Shown here one piece after another: positions 7,964 to 16,003 of a DNA stretch of 64,000 nt. A program made the translations under genes and the position numbers. The DNA comes from Nocardioides sp. JS614 (GTDB lineage Bacteria; Actinomycetota; Actinomycetes; Propionibacteriales; Nocardioidaceae): assembly GCF_000015265.1 (NCBI RefSeq), contig NC_008699.1, forward strand, positions 4,836,001-4,900,000. Direction: 5' to 3'. Position 1 is the stretch's first letter. Every line of letters begins with the position of its first letter. Below the pieces are notes generated by a model. The model made no database searches. It had not been told where the DNA came from and saw only the letters and a list, made by a program, of their open reading frames with translations.

Positions 7964-9966
7964 CCTACCCCCACCTGCTCGAGCCGATCACGCTCGGGCC
8001 GCTCACGCTGCGCAACCGGGTCGTGATGGGCTCGATGCACACCGGGCTCGAGGACCGCCCGCGCGACCTGACCGCGCTGGCGGCGTACCTCGCCGAGCGC
8101 GCCCGCGGCGGCGTCGGCCTGATCGTCACCGGCGGCTACGCGCCGAACCGCCGCGGCTGGCTCAAGCCGTTCGCGGCCGAGATGACGACCCGCCTCCAGG
8201 CGATGCGGCACCGCGAGATCACCGGCGCGGTGCACGACGAGGGCGGCGCGATCGCGCTGCAGGTGTTGCACGCGGGCCGCTACGGCTACCACCCGTTCAG
8301 CGTCTCGGCGTCGGGCCGCAAGTCCCCGATCACCCCGTTCCGACCGCGCGCGCTGTCCACGAAGGGCGTCGACCGCACCGCTACCGACTTCGCCCACTCG
8401 GTCGCGCTCGCGCGCAAGGCGGGCTACGACGCGGTCGAGATCATGGGCTCCGAGGGCTACCTGATCAACCAGTTCCTCGCCGCCCGCACCAACGACCGCA
8501 CCGACGCGTGGGGCGGCACGGCGGCCAGGCGGATGCGCTTCCCGCTCGAGGTCGTACGCCGCTCCCGCGAGCTGGTCGGCGACGACTTCCCGATCGTCTA
8601 CCGCATCTCGCTGCTCGACCTGGTCGAGGGCGGCCAGGCCTGGGACGAGGTCGTCGAGCTCGCCCACGGCCTGGAGCAGGCCGGCATCACCGTGCTCAAC
8701 ACCGGGATCGGCTGGCACGAGGCGCGGGTGCCGACGATCATCACCCAGGTCCCGCGCGGGGCCTGGCGATCCGCGACCGCCCGGCTCAAGGCCGAGGTGT
8801 CGGTGCCGGTGTGCGCGTCGAACCGGATCAACACCCCCGAGCTCGCCGAGGAGATCCTCGCCGCCGGCGAGGCCGACCTCGTCTCGATGGCCCGGCCGCT
8901 GCTGGCCGACCCGGATTTCGTCGCCAAGGCCGCGGCCGGCCGCGCCGACGAGATCAACACCTGCATCGCCTGCAACCAGGCCTGCCTGGACCACGTGTTC
9001 GCCAACCGCAAGGCCTCCTGCCTGGTCAACCCGCGCGCCTGCCGGGAGACGACCCTGGTGCTCACCCCGACGCGCACCCGACGGACGGTCGCCGTCGTCG
9101 GCGCCGGCCCGGCCGGGCTCGCCGCGGCGGTGTCCGCGGCCGAGCGGGGGCTCGCGGTCACCCTCTTCGAGCGGTCGGCCGAGATCGGCGGGCAGTTCCG
9201 GCTCGCGATGCGGGTGCCCGGCAAGGAGGAGTTCGCGGAGACGCTGCGCTACTACGCGCGCCGCCTGGAGGTGCTCGGCGCCGACGTCCGGCTCGGCACG
9301 ACGGCGAGCGCGGCCGACCTGGCGGCGTACGACGAGGTGGTGGTCGCCACCGGCGTCGCGCCACGGGTGCCCGAGCTCGAGGGGGTCGACCACCCGAAGG
9401 TCGTCTCGTACGCCGACGTCCTCAGCGCAGCGGTCGTGCCGGGCCGGCGGGTCGCGGTGATCGGCGCGGGCGGGATCGGCGTCGACGTCAGCCACTTCCT
9501 CACCCACGACCCCGCCGACACCGACGAGGACTGGCGGGCGCACTGGGGCGTCGGCGACCCGGCCCTGCACCCCGGGGGCCTGACCGAGCGCAAGCCCCGG
9601 GCGCCGGTCCGCGAGGTGACGCTGCTGCAGCGCAAGACCACGCCGATCGGCATCGGGCTGGGCAAGACGTCCGGCTGGGCACACCGCGCGGTGCTGAGGC
9701 AGTCGGGGGTCGTCCAGGTCAGCGGCACGACGTACGGCCGCGTCGACGACGCCGGGCTGCACATCACCGTCGACGGCGAGCAGCGGGTGCTCGACGTGGA
9801 CCACGTGGTGCTGTGTGCCGGACAGGAGTCCGTGCGCGGGCTGTACGACGAGCTGGTCGACCGCCGGCCCGGCGGGCTGCACCTCATCGGTGGCGCCGAC
9901 GTCGCCGCGGAGCTCGACGCGAAGCGCGCCATCGAGCAGGGCACCCGGGTCGCCGCGGCGCTGTAG
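7960..9966 (+). CDS. 2,4-dienoyl-CoA reductase-like FMN/FAD/4Fe-4S enzyme
   Basis: 668 residues, the size of FadH-type enzymes. Domains: an old-yellow-enzyme TIM barrel (1-350) with LQVLHAGRYGYHP and YDAVEIMGSEGYLINQFL; the 4Fe-4S motif C-I-A-C-N-Q-A-C followed by a fourth Cys in ASCLVNP; then an NAD(P)H/FAD module with VAVVGAGPAGLAAA and a second nucleotide site VAVIGAGGIG. It would use NADPH to reduce 2,4-dienoyl-CoA intermediates from unsaturated fatty acids, but relatives act on other enones, so the substrate is inferred. Its ATG overlaps the PadR stop. Confidence 0.88.
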   Translation: MTYPHLLEPITLGPLTLRNRVVMGSMHTGLEDRPRDLTALAAYLAERARGGVGLIVTGGYAPNRRGWLKPFAAEMTTRLQAMRHREITGAVHDEGGAIALQVLHAGRYGYHPFSVSASGRKSPITPFRPRALSTKGVDRTATDFAHSVALARKAGYDAVEIMGSEGYLINQFLAARTNDRTDAWGGTAARRMRFPLEVVRRSRELVGDDFPIVYRISLLDLVEGGQAWDEVVELAHGLEQAGITVLNTGIGWHEARVPTIITQVPRGAWRSATARLKAEVSVPVCASNRINTPELAEEILAAGEADLVSMARPLLADPDFVAKAAAGRADEINTCIACNQACLDHVFANRKASCLVNPRACRETTLVLTPTRTRRTVAVVGAGPAGLAAAVSAAERGLAVTLFERSAEIGGQFRLAMRVPGKEEFAETLRYYARRLEVLGADVRLGTTASAADLAAYDEVVVATGVAPRVPELEGVDHPKVVSYADVLSAAVVPGRRVAVIGAGGIGVDVSHFLTHDPADTDEDWRAHWGVGDPALHPGGLTERKPRAPVREVTLLQRKTTPIGIGLGKTSGWAHRAVLRQSGVVQVSGTTYGRVDDAGLHITVDGEQRVLDVDHVVLCAGQESVRGLYDELVDRRPGGLHLIGGADVAAELDAKRAIEQGTRVAAAL

Positions 9967-9989
9967 GGACCGGCGGGTTGAATGACTGC

Positions 9990-11138
9990 GTGACCAGGCA
10001 GTTGATCCGCGACCTCACCGACGACCAGGCCCGCTCCGCGTTCCCGCTCAAGTGGGGTGCGGTCGAACCCGGAGTGGTGCCGGGCTGGGTCGCGGAGATG
10101 GACTACCGGCCCGCGCCGCCGATCGAGGAGGCCCTGGTCGCGACGGTCCGGCAGGGCGCGCTCGGGTACGCCGCGTTCGGGGACGGCGGCCTCGGCGAGG
10201 CGTTCGCGGGGTTCGCGAAGCGGCACTGGGACTGGTCGGTCCCGGCCGAGTCCGTGCTGCCGACCGGCGGCGTCATGGGCGGGATCCGGCTGGCGCTCGA
10301 GGCGCTCTGCCCGCCCGGCCCGGTCGTGGTGCCGCTGCCCTGCTACCCGCCGTTCCGCGACGCCGTCGCGATCACCGGCCGCGAGCTGGTCACGGTCACG
10401 GTCGACCCCGACGCCGACGAGGCGGTGCTCGACCTGGCCGCCGTGGAGGCGGCGTTCGCGGCCGGCACCCGGACCTTCCTGCTCTGCAACCCGCACAACC
10501 CGCTGGGCCGGGCCTGGTCGCGCGAGGAGCTGACCGAGCTGGCGGAGCTGGCCCGGCGGTACGACGTGCGCGTGGTCTCCGACGAGATCCACGCCCCGCT
10601 GGTGCTGGCCGGCGCGACGTTCACGCCGTACCTCACCGTCGACGAGCGCGCGGTGGTCGTGACCAGCGCGTCGAAGAGCTTCAACGTCCCCGGGGTGCAC
10701 GGCGCTCAGCTGGTGCTGCTCGACGCGGCCGACCGGGCGGTGTTCGCCGGGCTGCCGGTGCCGGCGCAGAACAGCTGGTCGTCGCTGGGCATCGTCGCCG
10801 GCGTGGCCGCCTGGCGCGACGGGGACGAGTGGCACGCGGCGCTCCTCGAGCGGCTGACGGCGCAGCGCGCGCTGCTCGGCGACCTGCTCGCGACCCGGCT
10901 CCCCCGGGCCCGGATGCGGCCGCTGGAGGCGACGTACCTCGCCTGGCTCGACCTGCGGGCGTACGGCGTCGACGACCCGGCCGCCGCCGGGCTCGCGCAC
11001 GGGGTGCGGCTGGCGCCGGGCAGCGACTACCAGCCGGGGCTGGACGGGCACGTGCGGCTCAACCTCGCGACGAACGCGGACCGGCTGGAGCTGATGGTCC
11101 ACCGCCTGGCCACCGCCCTGACCTCGCGGAACTCCTAG
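9990..11138 (+). CDS. MalY/PatB-type PLP aminotransferase (cystathionine beta-lyase-like)
   Basis: 382 residues, fold-type I PLP enzyme. It has the MalY/PatB features: KWGAVEPGVVPGWVAEMDY near the N-terminus, LPTGGVMGGIRLALEAL, CNPHNPLGRAWSREEL, SDEIHAPLVL and the PLP lysine in TSASKSFNVPG. Family members carry out C-S beta-elimination of cystathionine or act as aminotransferases; the two cannot be told apart here. The start is GTG, because the nearby ATG at 9982 is out of frame. It follows the dienoyl-CoA reductase gene by 23 bp in the same direction and may be cotranscribed. Confidence 0.88.
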   Translation: MTRQLIRDLTDDQARSAFPLKWGAVEPGVVPGWVAEMDYRPAPPIEEALVATVRQGALGYAAFGDGGLGEAFAGFAKRHWDWSVPAESVLPTGGVMGGIRLALEALCPPGPVVVPLPCYPPFRDAVAITGRELVTVTVDPDADEAVLDLAAVEAAFAAGTRTFLLCNPHNPLGRAWSREELTELAELARRYDVRVVSDEIHAPLVLAGATFTPYLTVDERAVVVTSASKSFNVPGVHGAQLVLLDAADRAVFAGLPVPAQNSWSSLGIVAGVAAWRDGDEWHAALLERLTAQRALLGDLLATRLPRARMRPLEATYLAWLDLRAYGVDDPAAAGLAHGVRLAPGSDYQPGLDGHVRLNLATNADRLELMVHRLATALTSRNS

Positions 11139-11230
11139 GGCATGACACTCAGCCCATGGCCTGCTACGCGCCGCCCAGCACGCACTCTCGCGGCGGCCGA
11201 CGACTGAGCGCCACGTCCTAGACTCGCGCC

Positions 11231-12553
11231 GTGCCTGGACAACGCGTCACCGTCATCGGATGCGGCTACCTGGGGGCCACCCACGCCGCCTGCATGGCCG
11301 AGCTCGGCTACGAGGTGCTCGGCGTCGAGATCGACGCCGCCAAGCGGGAGTCGCTCGCGGCCGGCAAGGTGCCGTTCTACGAGCCCGAGCTCGAGGAGCT
11401 GCTCGCCAAGCACGTGACGTCGGGGCGGCTGCGGTTCACCGACTCCTACGAGGAGGCCGGGGCGTTCGGCGCGATCCACTTCGTCTGCGTGGGCACCCCG
11501 CAGCGCCACGACGCGCTCGGCGCGGACGTGCGGTACGTCGACGCCGCGGTCGAGTCGCTCGCGCCGTACCTGGTCGAGAGCGCGCTGGTCGTCGGCAAGT
11601 CGACCGTCCCGGTCGGGACCGCGGAGCGCCTGGCGGCCCGGCTCGCGGCGCTCGCCCCGGCGGGGGCCGAGGCGCGGCTGGCGTGGAACCCGGAGTTCCT
11701 CCGCGAGGGCTTCGCCGTCAAGGACACCCTCGAGCCCGACCGGCTGGTGTTCGGGGTGGCCTCGGAGCGCGACGAGCAGGAGCTGCGATCCTTCTACAGC
11801 TCGGTGATCGAGGCCGGCACGCCGGTGGTGGTCACGGACTTCGCGACCGCCGAGCTGGTCAAGGTCTCGGCCAACGCGTTCCTGGCCACGAAGATCTCCT
11901 TCATCAACGCGGTCGCGGAGGTCTGCGAGGCGGCCGGCGGCGACGTCGTCGACCTCGCCGACGCGATCGGCCACGACGCCCGGATCGGGCGGAAGTTCCT
12001 CAACGCCGGCGTCGGCTTCGGCGGGGGCTGCCTGCCCAAGGACATCCGGGCGTTCCTGCACCGGGCCGGCGAGCTCGGGGTCGAGGACACGATGTCGTTC
12101 CTGCGCCAGGTCGACGACATCAACCTGCGCCAGCGCACCCGGGTCGTGCAGATCGCGACCACGATGCTCGGCGGCAGCGTCGCCCGGGCCCGGATCGCCG
12201 TGTGGGGCGCCGCGTTCAAGCCGCACAGCGACGACGTCCGCGACTCGCCGGCCCTCTCGATCGCGGGGCAGCTGCACCTACGCGGCGCCCAGGTCTCGGT
12301 CTACGACCCGAAGGCCAACGACACCGCCCGGGCCACCTTCCCGACCCTGGACTACGCCGAGTCGGCGCTGGCCGCCGCCCGCGACGCCGACCTCCTGCTG
12401 CACCTCACGGAGTGGCCGGAGTTCCGCTCGGTCGACCCGGCCGAGCTCGGCGCCGTCGTACGCCGCAAGCAGCTGGTCGACGGCCGCAACGTGCTCGACC
12501 TCGCCGCCTGGCGGGCCGCCGGCTGGACCGCCCGGGGCCTCGGGCGGCGGTAA
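11231..12553 (+). CDS. ugd: UDP-glucose/GDP-mannose 6-dehydrogenase
   Basis: 440 residues. N-terminal NAD domain VTVIGCGYLGATHAACMAELGYEV, central helix domain ELVKVSANAFLATKISFINAVAEV, catalytic Cys in GVGFGGGCLPKDI, and the C-terminal UDP-binding domain (WGAAFKPHSDDVRDSPALSIA). This is the classic four-electron nucleotide-sugar dehydrogenase that makes UDP-glucuronate or GDP-mannuronate. GTG start, with no ATG near. It converges on the glycosyltransferase cluster across a composite palindromic repeat and could supply uronic acid to that glycan, though housekeeping roles are also possible. Confidence 0.92.
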   Translation: MPGQRVTVIGCGYLGATHAACMAELGYEVLGVEIDAAKRESLAAGKVPFYEPELEELLAKHVTSGRLRFTDSYEEAGAFGAIHFVCVGTPQRHDALGADVRYVDAAVESLAPYLVESALVVGKSTVPVGTAERLAARLAALAPAGAEARLAWNPEFLREGFAVKDTLEPDRLVFGVASERDEQELRSFYSSVIEAGTPVVVTDFATAELVKVSANAFLATKISFINAVAEVCEAAGGDVVDLADAIGHDARIGRKFLNAGVGFGGGCLPKDIRAFLHRAGELGVEDTMSFLRQVDDINLRQRTRVVQIATTMLGGSVARARIAVWGAAFKPHSDDVRDSPALSIAGQLHLRGAQVSVYDPKANDTARATFPTLDYAESALAAARDADLLLHLTEWPEFRSVDPAELGAVVRRKQLVDGRNVLDLAAWRAAGWTARGLGRR

Positions 12554-12565
12554 GGGGGCCCGGGT

Positions 12566-12655
12566 CGGTTTCCCCGGTGAACCGGGGAAACCGGAACTGT
12601 TGGGCCGAAACTTCGGGGCAGAAGTTCCAACTTCCCCGGTGAACCGGGGAAACCG
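12566..12655. repeat. composite palindromic intergenic element, copy 1
   Basis: Two hairpins flank a spacer. Hairpin A: arms CGGTTTCCCCGGT (12566-12578) and its complement (12581-12593), 2-bp loop. Spacer: GGAACTGTTGGGCCGAAACT then TCGGGGCAGAAGTTCC. Hairpin B: TTCCCCGGT (12632-12640) and its complement (12643-12651). It lies 12 bp after the UDP-glucose dehydrogenase stop and 9 bp before the facing glycosyltransferase stop. Close copies occur at 30688, 36948 and 51288. Confidence 0.9.
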
Positions 12656-12663
12656 CCCGCCCC

Positions 12664-13953
12664 CTACAGCTCCATCAGTCGCGACGGGGTGAGCCCGGTC
12701 CAGGAACGCTCGACGCGGCTGGGGTCGAGGAGGTAGTCCAGGTCGACCTCCCAGGTGTGCCCGGACTCGTTGCGGCGCAGCACGTACCCCAGGCCATGGG
12801 TGCGGTAGATCGCGCCGCCGGCGGCGGTGACGGCGGTGAGCAGCTGGGCGTCGACGTACCTGCGCACGCTGCGGAACCCGCCGACCTCGCGCAGCACCGG
12901 CCGGTCGACCAGCATCGTGCCGCCCGCGACGAACCGCGCGTACAGCTCGGTGGGATGACCGCGCTTCACGGTGAGGTCGCGCGGTGCGACGTAGTGGAAC
13001 TCCGCGGGCATGCCGACCAGCTGGGCGCCGCTGTAGGCGCGGGCGCGGAGCAGGTCGGTGACCACGTCGGGCGCGTACCAGTCGTCGTCGTCCATCTTCA
13101 GCAGCACGTCGCCGTCGGCGACCCCGGCCGCGGCGTGCAGGACGTCGCCGAAGATCGTGTCGGCGCTCGCGGGCGCGAGGCGTACGTCGACCGCGGGACC
13201 GACCGCGGCGCGGACCCAGGCCTCGTCGACCGTGAAGCCGTGCGGCGCGAGCACCAGCTGCAACGCGGCGACCCCGCGCTGCCGGGCCACCTGGGCCAGC
13301 GCGAAGTCCAGCTGCTCGGGCCGCCGGGTGGCGAGCAGGACCGAGACCGGGCGCTGCCAGTCGATCGAGCCGTGCGCGTCGAGGGCGGCCCGGCGCAGCA
13401 CCAGGCTGTGCTCCTCGCGGGCCAGCGGGTCGTCGAGGTCCACCTCGTCGAAGCCGGCGCCGGTGAGCGGGACGCCGGCCATCGCCAGCCCCGCGACCGT
13501 CCGCGGGTCGGCGTCCGGGCCGACGGCCACGCCCTGGGCGTCGCGCAGCTCGGCCACCAGCGAAGGCGTCAACGGGGCCGACCCCAACGCCACCACCCCG
13601 CGCTCCCAGGCCGACCGGAAGCCGATCGGGTTGAACAGCCGCTCGTCGAGCCGCGCCGGGTCCTCCCGGACGGCCACGACCACGGGCCACACCGCCTGGC
13701 GACCCAGCTCGGACACCACCTCGGCGACGGCCACCGGGCGCGCGAACCGGGCGACGACCAGCCAGCCGCCCTCCGCCCGCCGCGAGCGCAGCGACGTCAG
13801 CGGCGGCCACTCCGGCCGCGGCACCAGCGCCAACGCCCCGGGCGCCGACTCCACCAGCACCCGGACCACCGCGGACCGCTCGTCGGCGGGCCCGTCGTAC
13901 GAGCGCAGCGCGAGCAGGTCGGCGACCCGCACCTCGGTCCTGCGCTCAGCCAT
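12664..13953 (-). CDS. family 2 glycosyltransferase (paralogue of 17655-19295)
   Basis: 429 residues, cytoplasmic. The C-terminal half is a GT-A glycosyltransferase: PVSVLLATRRPEQLDFALAQ start strand, VLLKMDDDDWYAPD metal-binding acidic motif, and GGFRSVRRYVDAQLL. The N-terminal half (1-220) is not a known catalytic domain, but the same block (PRPEWPPL, NPIGFRxxW, DADPRTVAGLAMAGVPL, REEHSLVLRRAAL) recurs in the other long enzyme of the cluster. Last gene of a minus-strand series. Donor and acceptor sugars are unknown; it probably extends a cell-surface or secreted glycan. Confidence 0.85.
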   Translation of the reverse strand: MAERRTEVRVADLLALRSYDGPADERSAVVRVLVESAPGALALVPRPEWPPLTSLRSRRAEGGWLVVARFARPVAVAEVVSELGRQAVWPVVVAVREDPARLDERLFNPIGFRSAWERGVVALGSAPLTPSLVAELRDAQGVAVGPDADPRTVAGLAMAGVPLTGAGFDEVDLDDPLAREEHSLVLRRAALDAHGSIDWQRPVSVLLATRRPEQLDFALAQVARQRGVAALQLVLAPHGFTVDEAWVRAAVGPAVDVRLAPASADTIFGDVLHAAAGVADGDVLLKMDDDDWYAPDVVTDLLRARAYSGAQLVGMPAEFHYVAPRDLTVKRGHPTELYARFVAGGTMLVDRPVLREVGGFRSVRRYVDAQLLTAVTAAGGAIYRTHGLGYVLRRNESGHTWEVDLDYLLDPSRVERSWTGLTPSRLMEL

Positions 13954-13970
13954 CGGCCTGCGGACCCAAC

Positions 13971-14900
13971 TCAGACGTCCAGCCGGCCGCGGCGCTGCAC
14001 CAGCGGCCGCGGCACGCGCGGCAGCCAGGTGCGGGTGATGTGGTCGACCACGTGCACACCGGGCGGCGCCTCGATCCGGTGCAGGCCTTCGACCCGCTCG
14101 CCGCGGCCCTCGCACAGCGCGCTGTAGACCTCCCACTCGCGGCGCTTGCGCGGCGCCCGCGAGGAGTCGAACTCGGTGTGGCTCCAGTGCGCGAACTCGT
14201 CGGCGTCGAGCCACTTGAGCTCCACGCAGAGCCCCTCGGGCAGGATGATCCGCTCGGAGCCCTCGGGGAACTCGCGCACCTCCCACTCGAAGGCCTTCAC
14301 GAACGTGTACTCCGGGCCCATCGGGTAGATCCACGGCTCCAGGAACCGGAAGCCCAGGTCGATCCAGGCCACCGACTCGCTCTCGATCGAGACCGGGTGC
14401 CGCGGCACCGCGACGACCGCGCGCGAGTCCTCGAGCTGCCAGGACAGGTCCGCGAGCGTCGCGACGCCCTCGCGGGTGAGCACCATGTCCCCGTCCCACT
14501 TCATCGAGTACGACGTGCGCACCTGCGAGAACGACCAGTTGTAGAAGTGGGTGAGCGAGTGCACCGAGTCCGGCGGGGTCGCGAGGTGCTCGGCGCCGGC
14601 GCGGCTGACGCGGAACGGGTACGCCGTCAGCGTGAACCGGTCCGCGGCGCCGACCTGCTCCGCGACCCGCTGCGCGACCTCCGGGGTGCCGTCGTCGGAC
14701 CCGTTGTCGACGAGCACCACGTGCTGGACCGCCTCGAACATCGGCGGCAGCACCCAGGGCAGGTTCCGGGCCTCGTTGCGGACCCGGAACACGCAGGTCA
14801 GCCCGGGGCGCAGCGGCCCCTCGCGCCACGGCCAGGTGACGTCGTACGCCCGCTCGCCCTCGCGGTTGGGGATGTCCGGTCCCGTGGTCGCCCGGCCCAT
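13971..14900 (-). CDS. family 2-like glycosyltransferase
   Basis: 309 residues. The GT-A core starts at LTCVFRVRNEARNLPWVLPPMF, followed by VLVDNGSDDGT, and the acidic metal site is MKWDGDMVL. Later blocks include EPWIYPMGPEYTFVKAFEWEVREFP and a Trp/His-rich EFAHWSHTEFD. No membrane helix, so it acts in the cytoplasm or at the inner membrane face. It sits 17 bp upstream of the preceding glycosyltransferase gene and 4 bp downstream of the sulfotransferase gene, which implies one operon. Sugar specificity unknown. Confidence 0.83.
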   Translation of the reverse strand: MGRATTGPDIPNREGERAYDVTWPWREGPLRPGLTCVFRVRNEARNLPWVLPPMFEAVQHVVLVDNGSDDGTPEVAQRVAEQVGAADRFTLTAYPFRVSRAGAEHLATPPDSVHSLTHFYNWSFSQVRTSYSMKWDGDMVLTREGVATLADLSWQLEDSRAVVAVPRHPVSIESESVAWIDLGFRFLEPWIYPMGPEYTFVKAFEWEVREFPEGSERIILPEGLCVELKWLDADEFAHWSHTEFDSSRAPRKRREWEVYSALCEGRGERVEGLHRIEAPPGVHVVDHITRTWLPRVPRPLVQRRGRLDV

Positions 14901-14904
14901 CGCC

Positions 14905-15993
14905 CTAGCGCTCCTTGCCGAAGGCCTTGCGCAGGCCGCGGCGCGCCCCCGCGGGCACCATCGCCCGGACGCCGTGCGGCACCCGGTCGGCCAGTCGGGC
15001 GGGCACCAGGGCGCCGGACGGCGCCTGGGCCTGGCCCTCGCGGCGCGCGGCGAGCGCGGTCGAGTGCGAGAGCGCCTCAGCCTCGTCGTACAGCGCGGCG
15101 TAGGCGGTGCGCAGCTCGTCGAGCCGGTCGTGCACGTCGGGGGTGTCGCCGTCCTCGTCGGCCAGCCGGTCGAGGTGCTGCCAGGTCTCCTCGGCGATCT
15201 CGCGCAGCCGGCCCGGGACCTCGACGTCGTCCCAGGTGAGCTGCACCCGGCGCAGGCTCGGGTCGATGAACTGGTGCACCCGGCGGATGTCGTTGGCGGT
15301 CGCGGACTGCACCGCGTCCAGGTCGAAGGCCTGGCCGATGCCGAACACCGGGATCGTCCAGTCCTTGAGCATGTCGTCGTAGCGGACGAACCGGCGCGCG
15401 GAGCCGCGGGTGGACCGCTCGGTGTGCAGCATCATGTTCACCCACGCCGCGGTGCGCTGCACCTCGCCGGCGGCCGCGCCGGCCTTCGCGGCGGCGTAGT
15501 ACTTCTGCTTGCTGCCGACCACCTCGGTCACCGGGCGGAGCATCGTGACGTACGCCGGGGCCGCGTCGCAGCGCAGCGCCGCGGCGCGCCACAGCCCCAG
15601 GAACCACGCCAGCCGCGGGTCCTTGACCACGAGCTCGGGGCCGCCCTCGACGAACTGCTCCTCCAGCCACTCGTGCAGCCGCCCGCGCAGCGGCTCGAAG
15701 GCCGAGAGCTTGCCGGCCAGGAACCAGGCGGCGGGTCGCGCGTCCGAGACCTGCACGTTGCAGCGCTTGAGCAGCTCGTCGTGGAAGTCGACCACCCACT
15801 GCGGCTCGCCGAAGCCCTTCGGGTTGGTCTCGTCGGCGACCACCTCGGGCTGCGGCACGTGCATCCCCAGCGTCTGCAGCGCACCGGACATGGTGCTGGT
15901 GCCGCTGCGCCCGGAGCCGACGACGAACACGACGCGCCGCTTGACCGGGATCGGCTCGGAGAGCGGGATCGGCGTCGACGGGTGCCCAGGCAT
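14905..15993 (-). CDS. PAPS-dependent sulfotransferase
   Basis: 362 residues. The 5'-phosphosulfate loop is VFVVGSGRSGTSTMSGAL, and the 3'-phosphate-binding region follows (LVVKDPRLAWFLGLW, with VTMLRPVTEVVGS). The C-terminus is helical and ends in a basic Arg/Lys tail. It should transfer sulfate from PAPS to a carbohydrate hydroxyl; being inside a run of glycosyltransferase genes points to a glycan acceptor. ATG at 15993 is preferred over a TTG three codons upstream; neither has a clear ribosome binding site, and reinitiation from the upstream gene 10 bp away is likely. Confidence 0.86.
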   Translation of the reverse strand: MPGHPSTPIPLSEPIPVKRRVVFVVGSGRSGTSTMSGALQTLGMHVPQPEVVADETNPKGFGEPQWVVDFHDELLKRCNVQVSDARPAAWFLAGKLSAFEPLRGRLHEWLEEQFVEGGPELVVKDPRLAWFLGLWRAAALRCDAAPAYVTMLRPVTEVVGSKQKYYAAAKAGAAAGEVQRTAAWVNMMLHTERSTRGSARRFVRYDDMLKDWTIPVFGIGQAFDLDAVQSATANDIRRVHQFIDPSLRRVQLTWDDVEVPGRLREIAEETWQHLDRLADEDGDTPDVHDRLDELRTAYAALYDEAEALSHSTALAARREGQAQAPSGALVPARLADRVPHGVRAMVPAGARRGLRKAFGKER

Positions 15994-16003
15994 GCCAGGC
16001 AAT

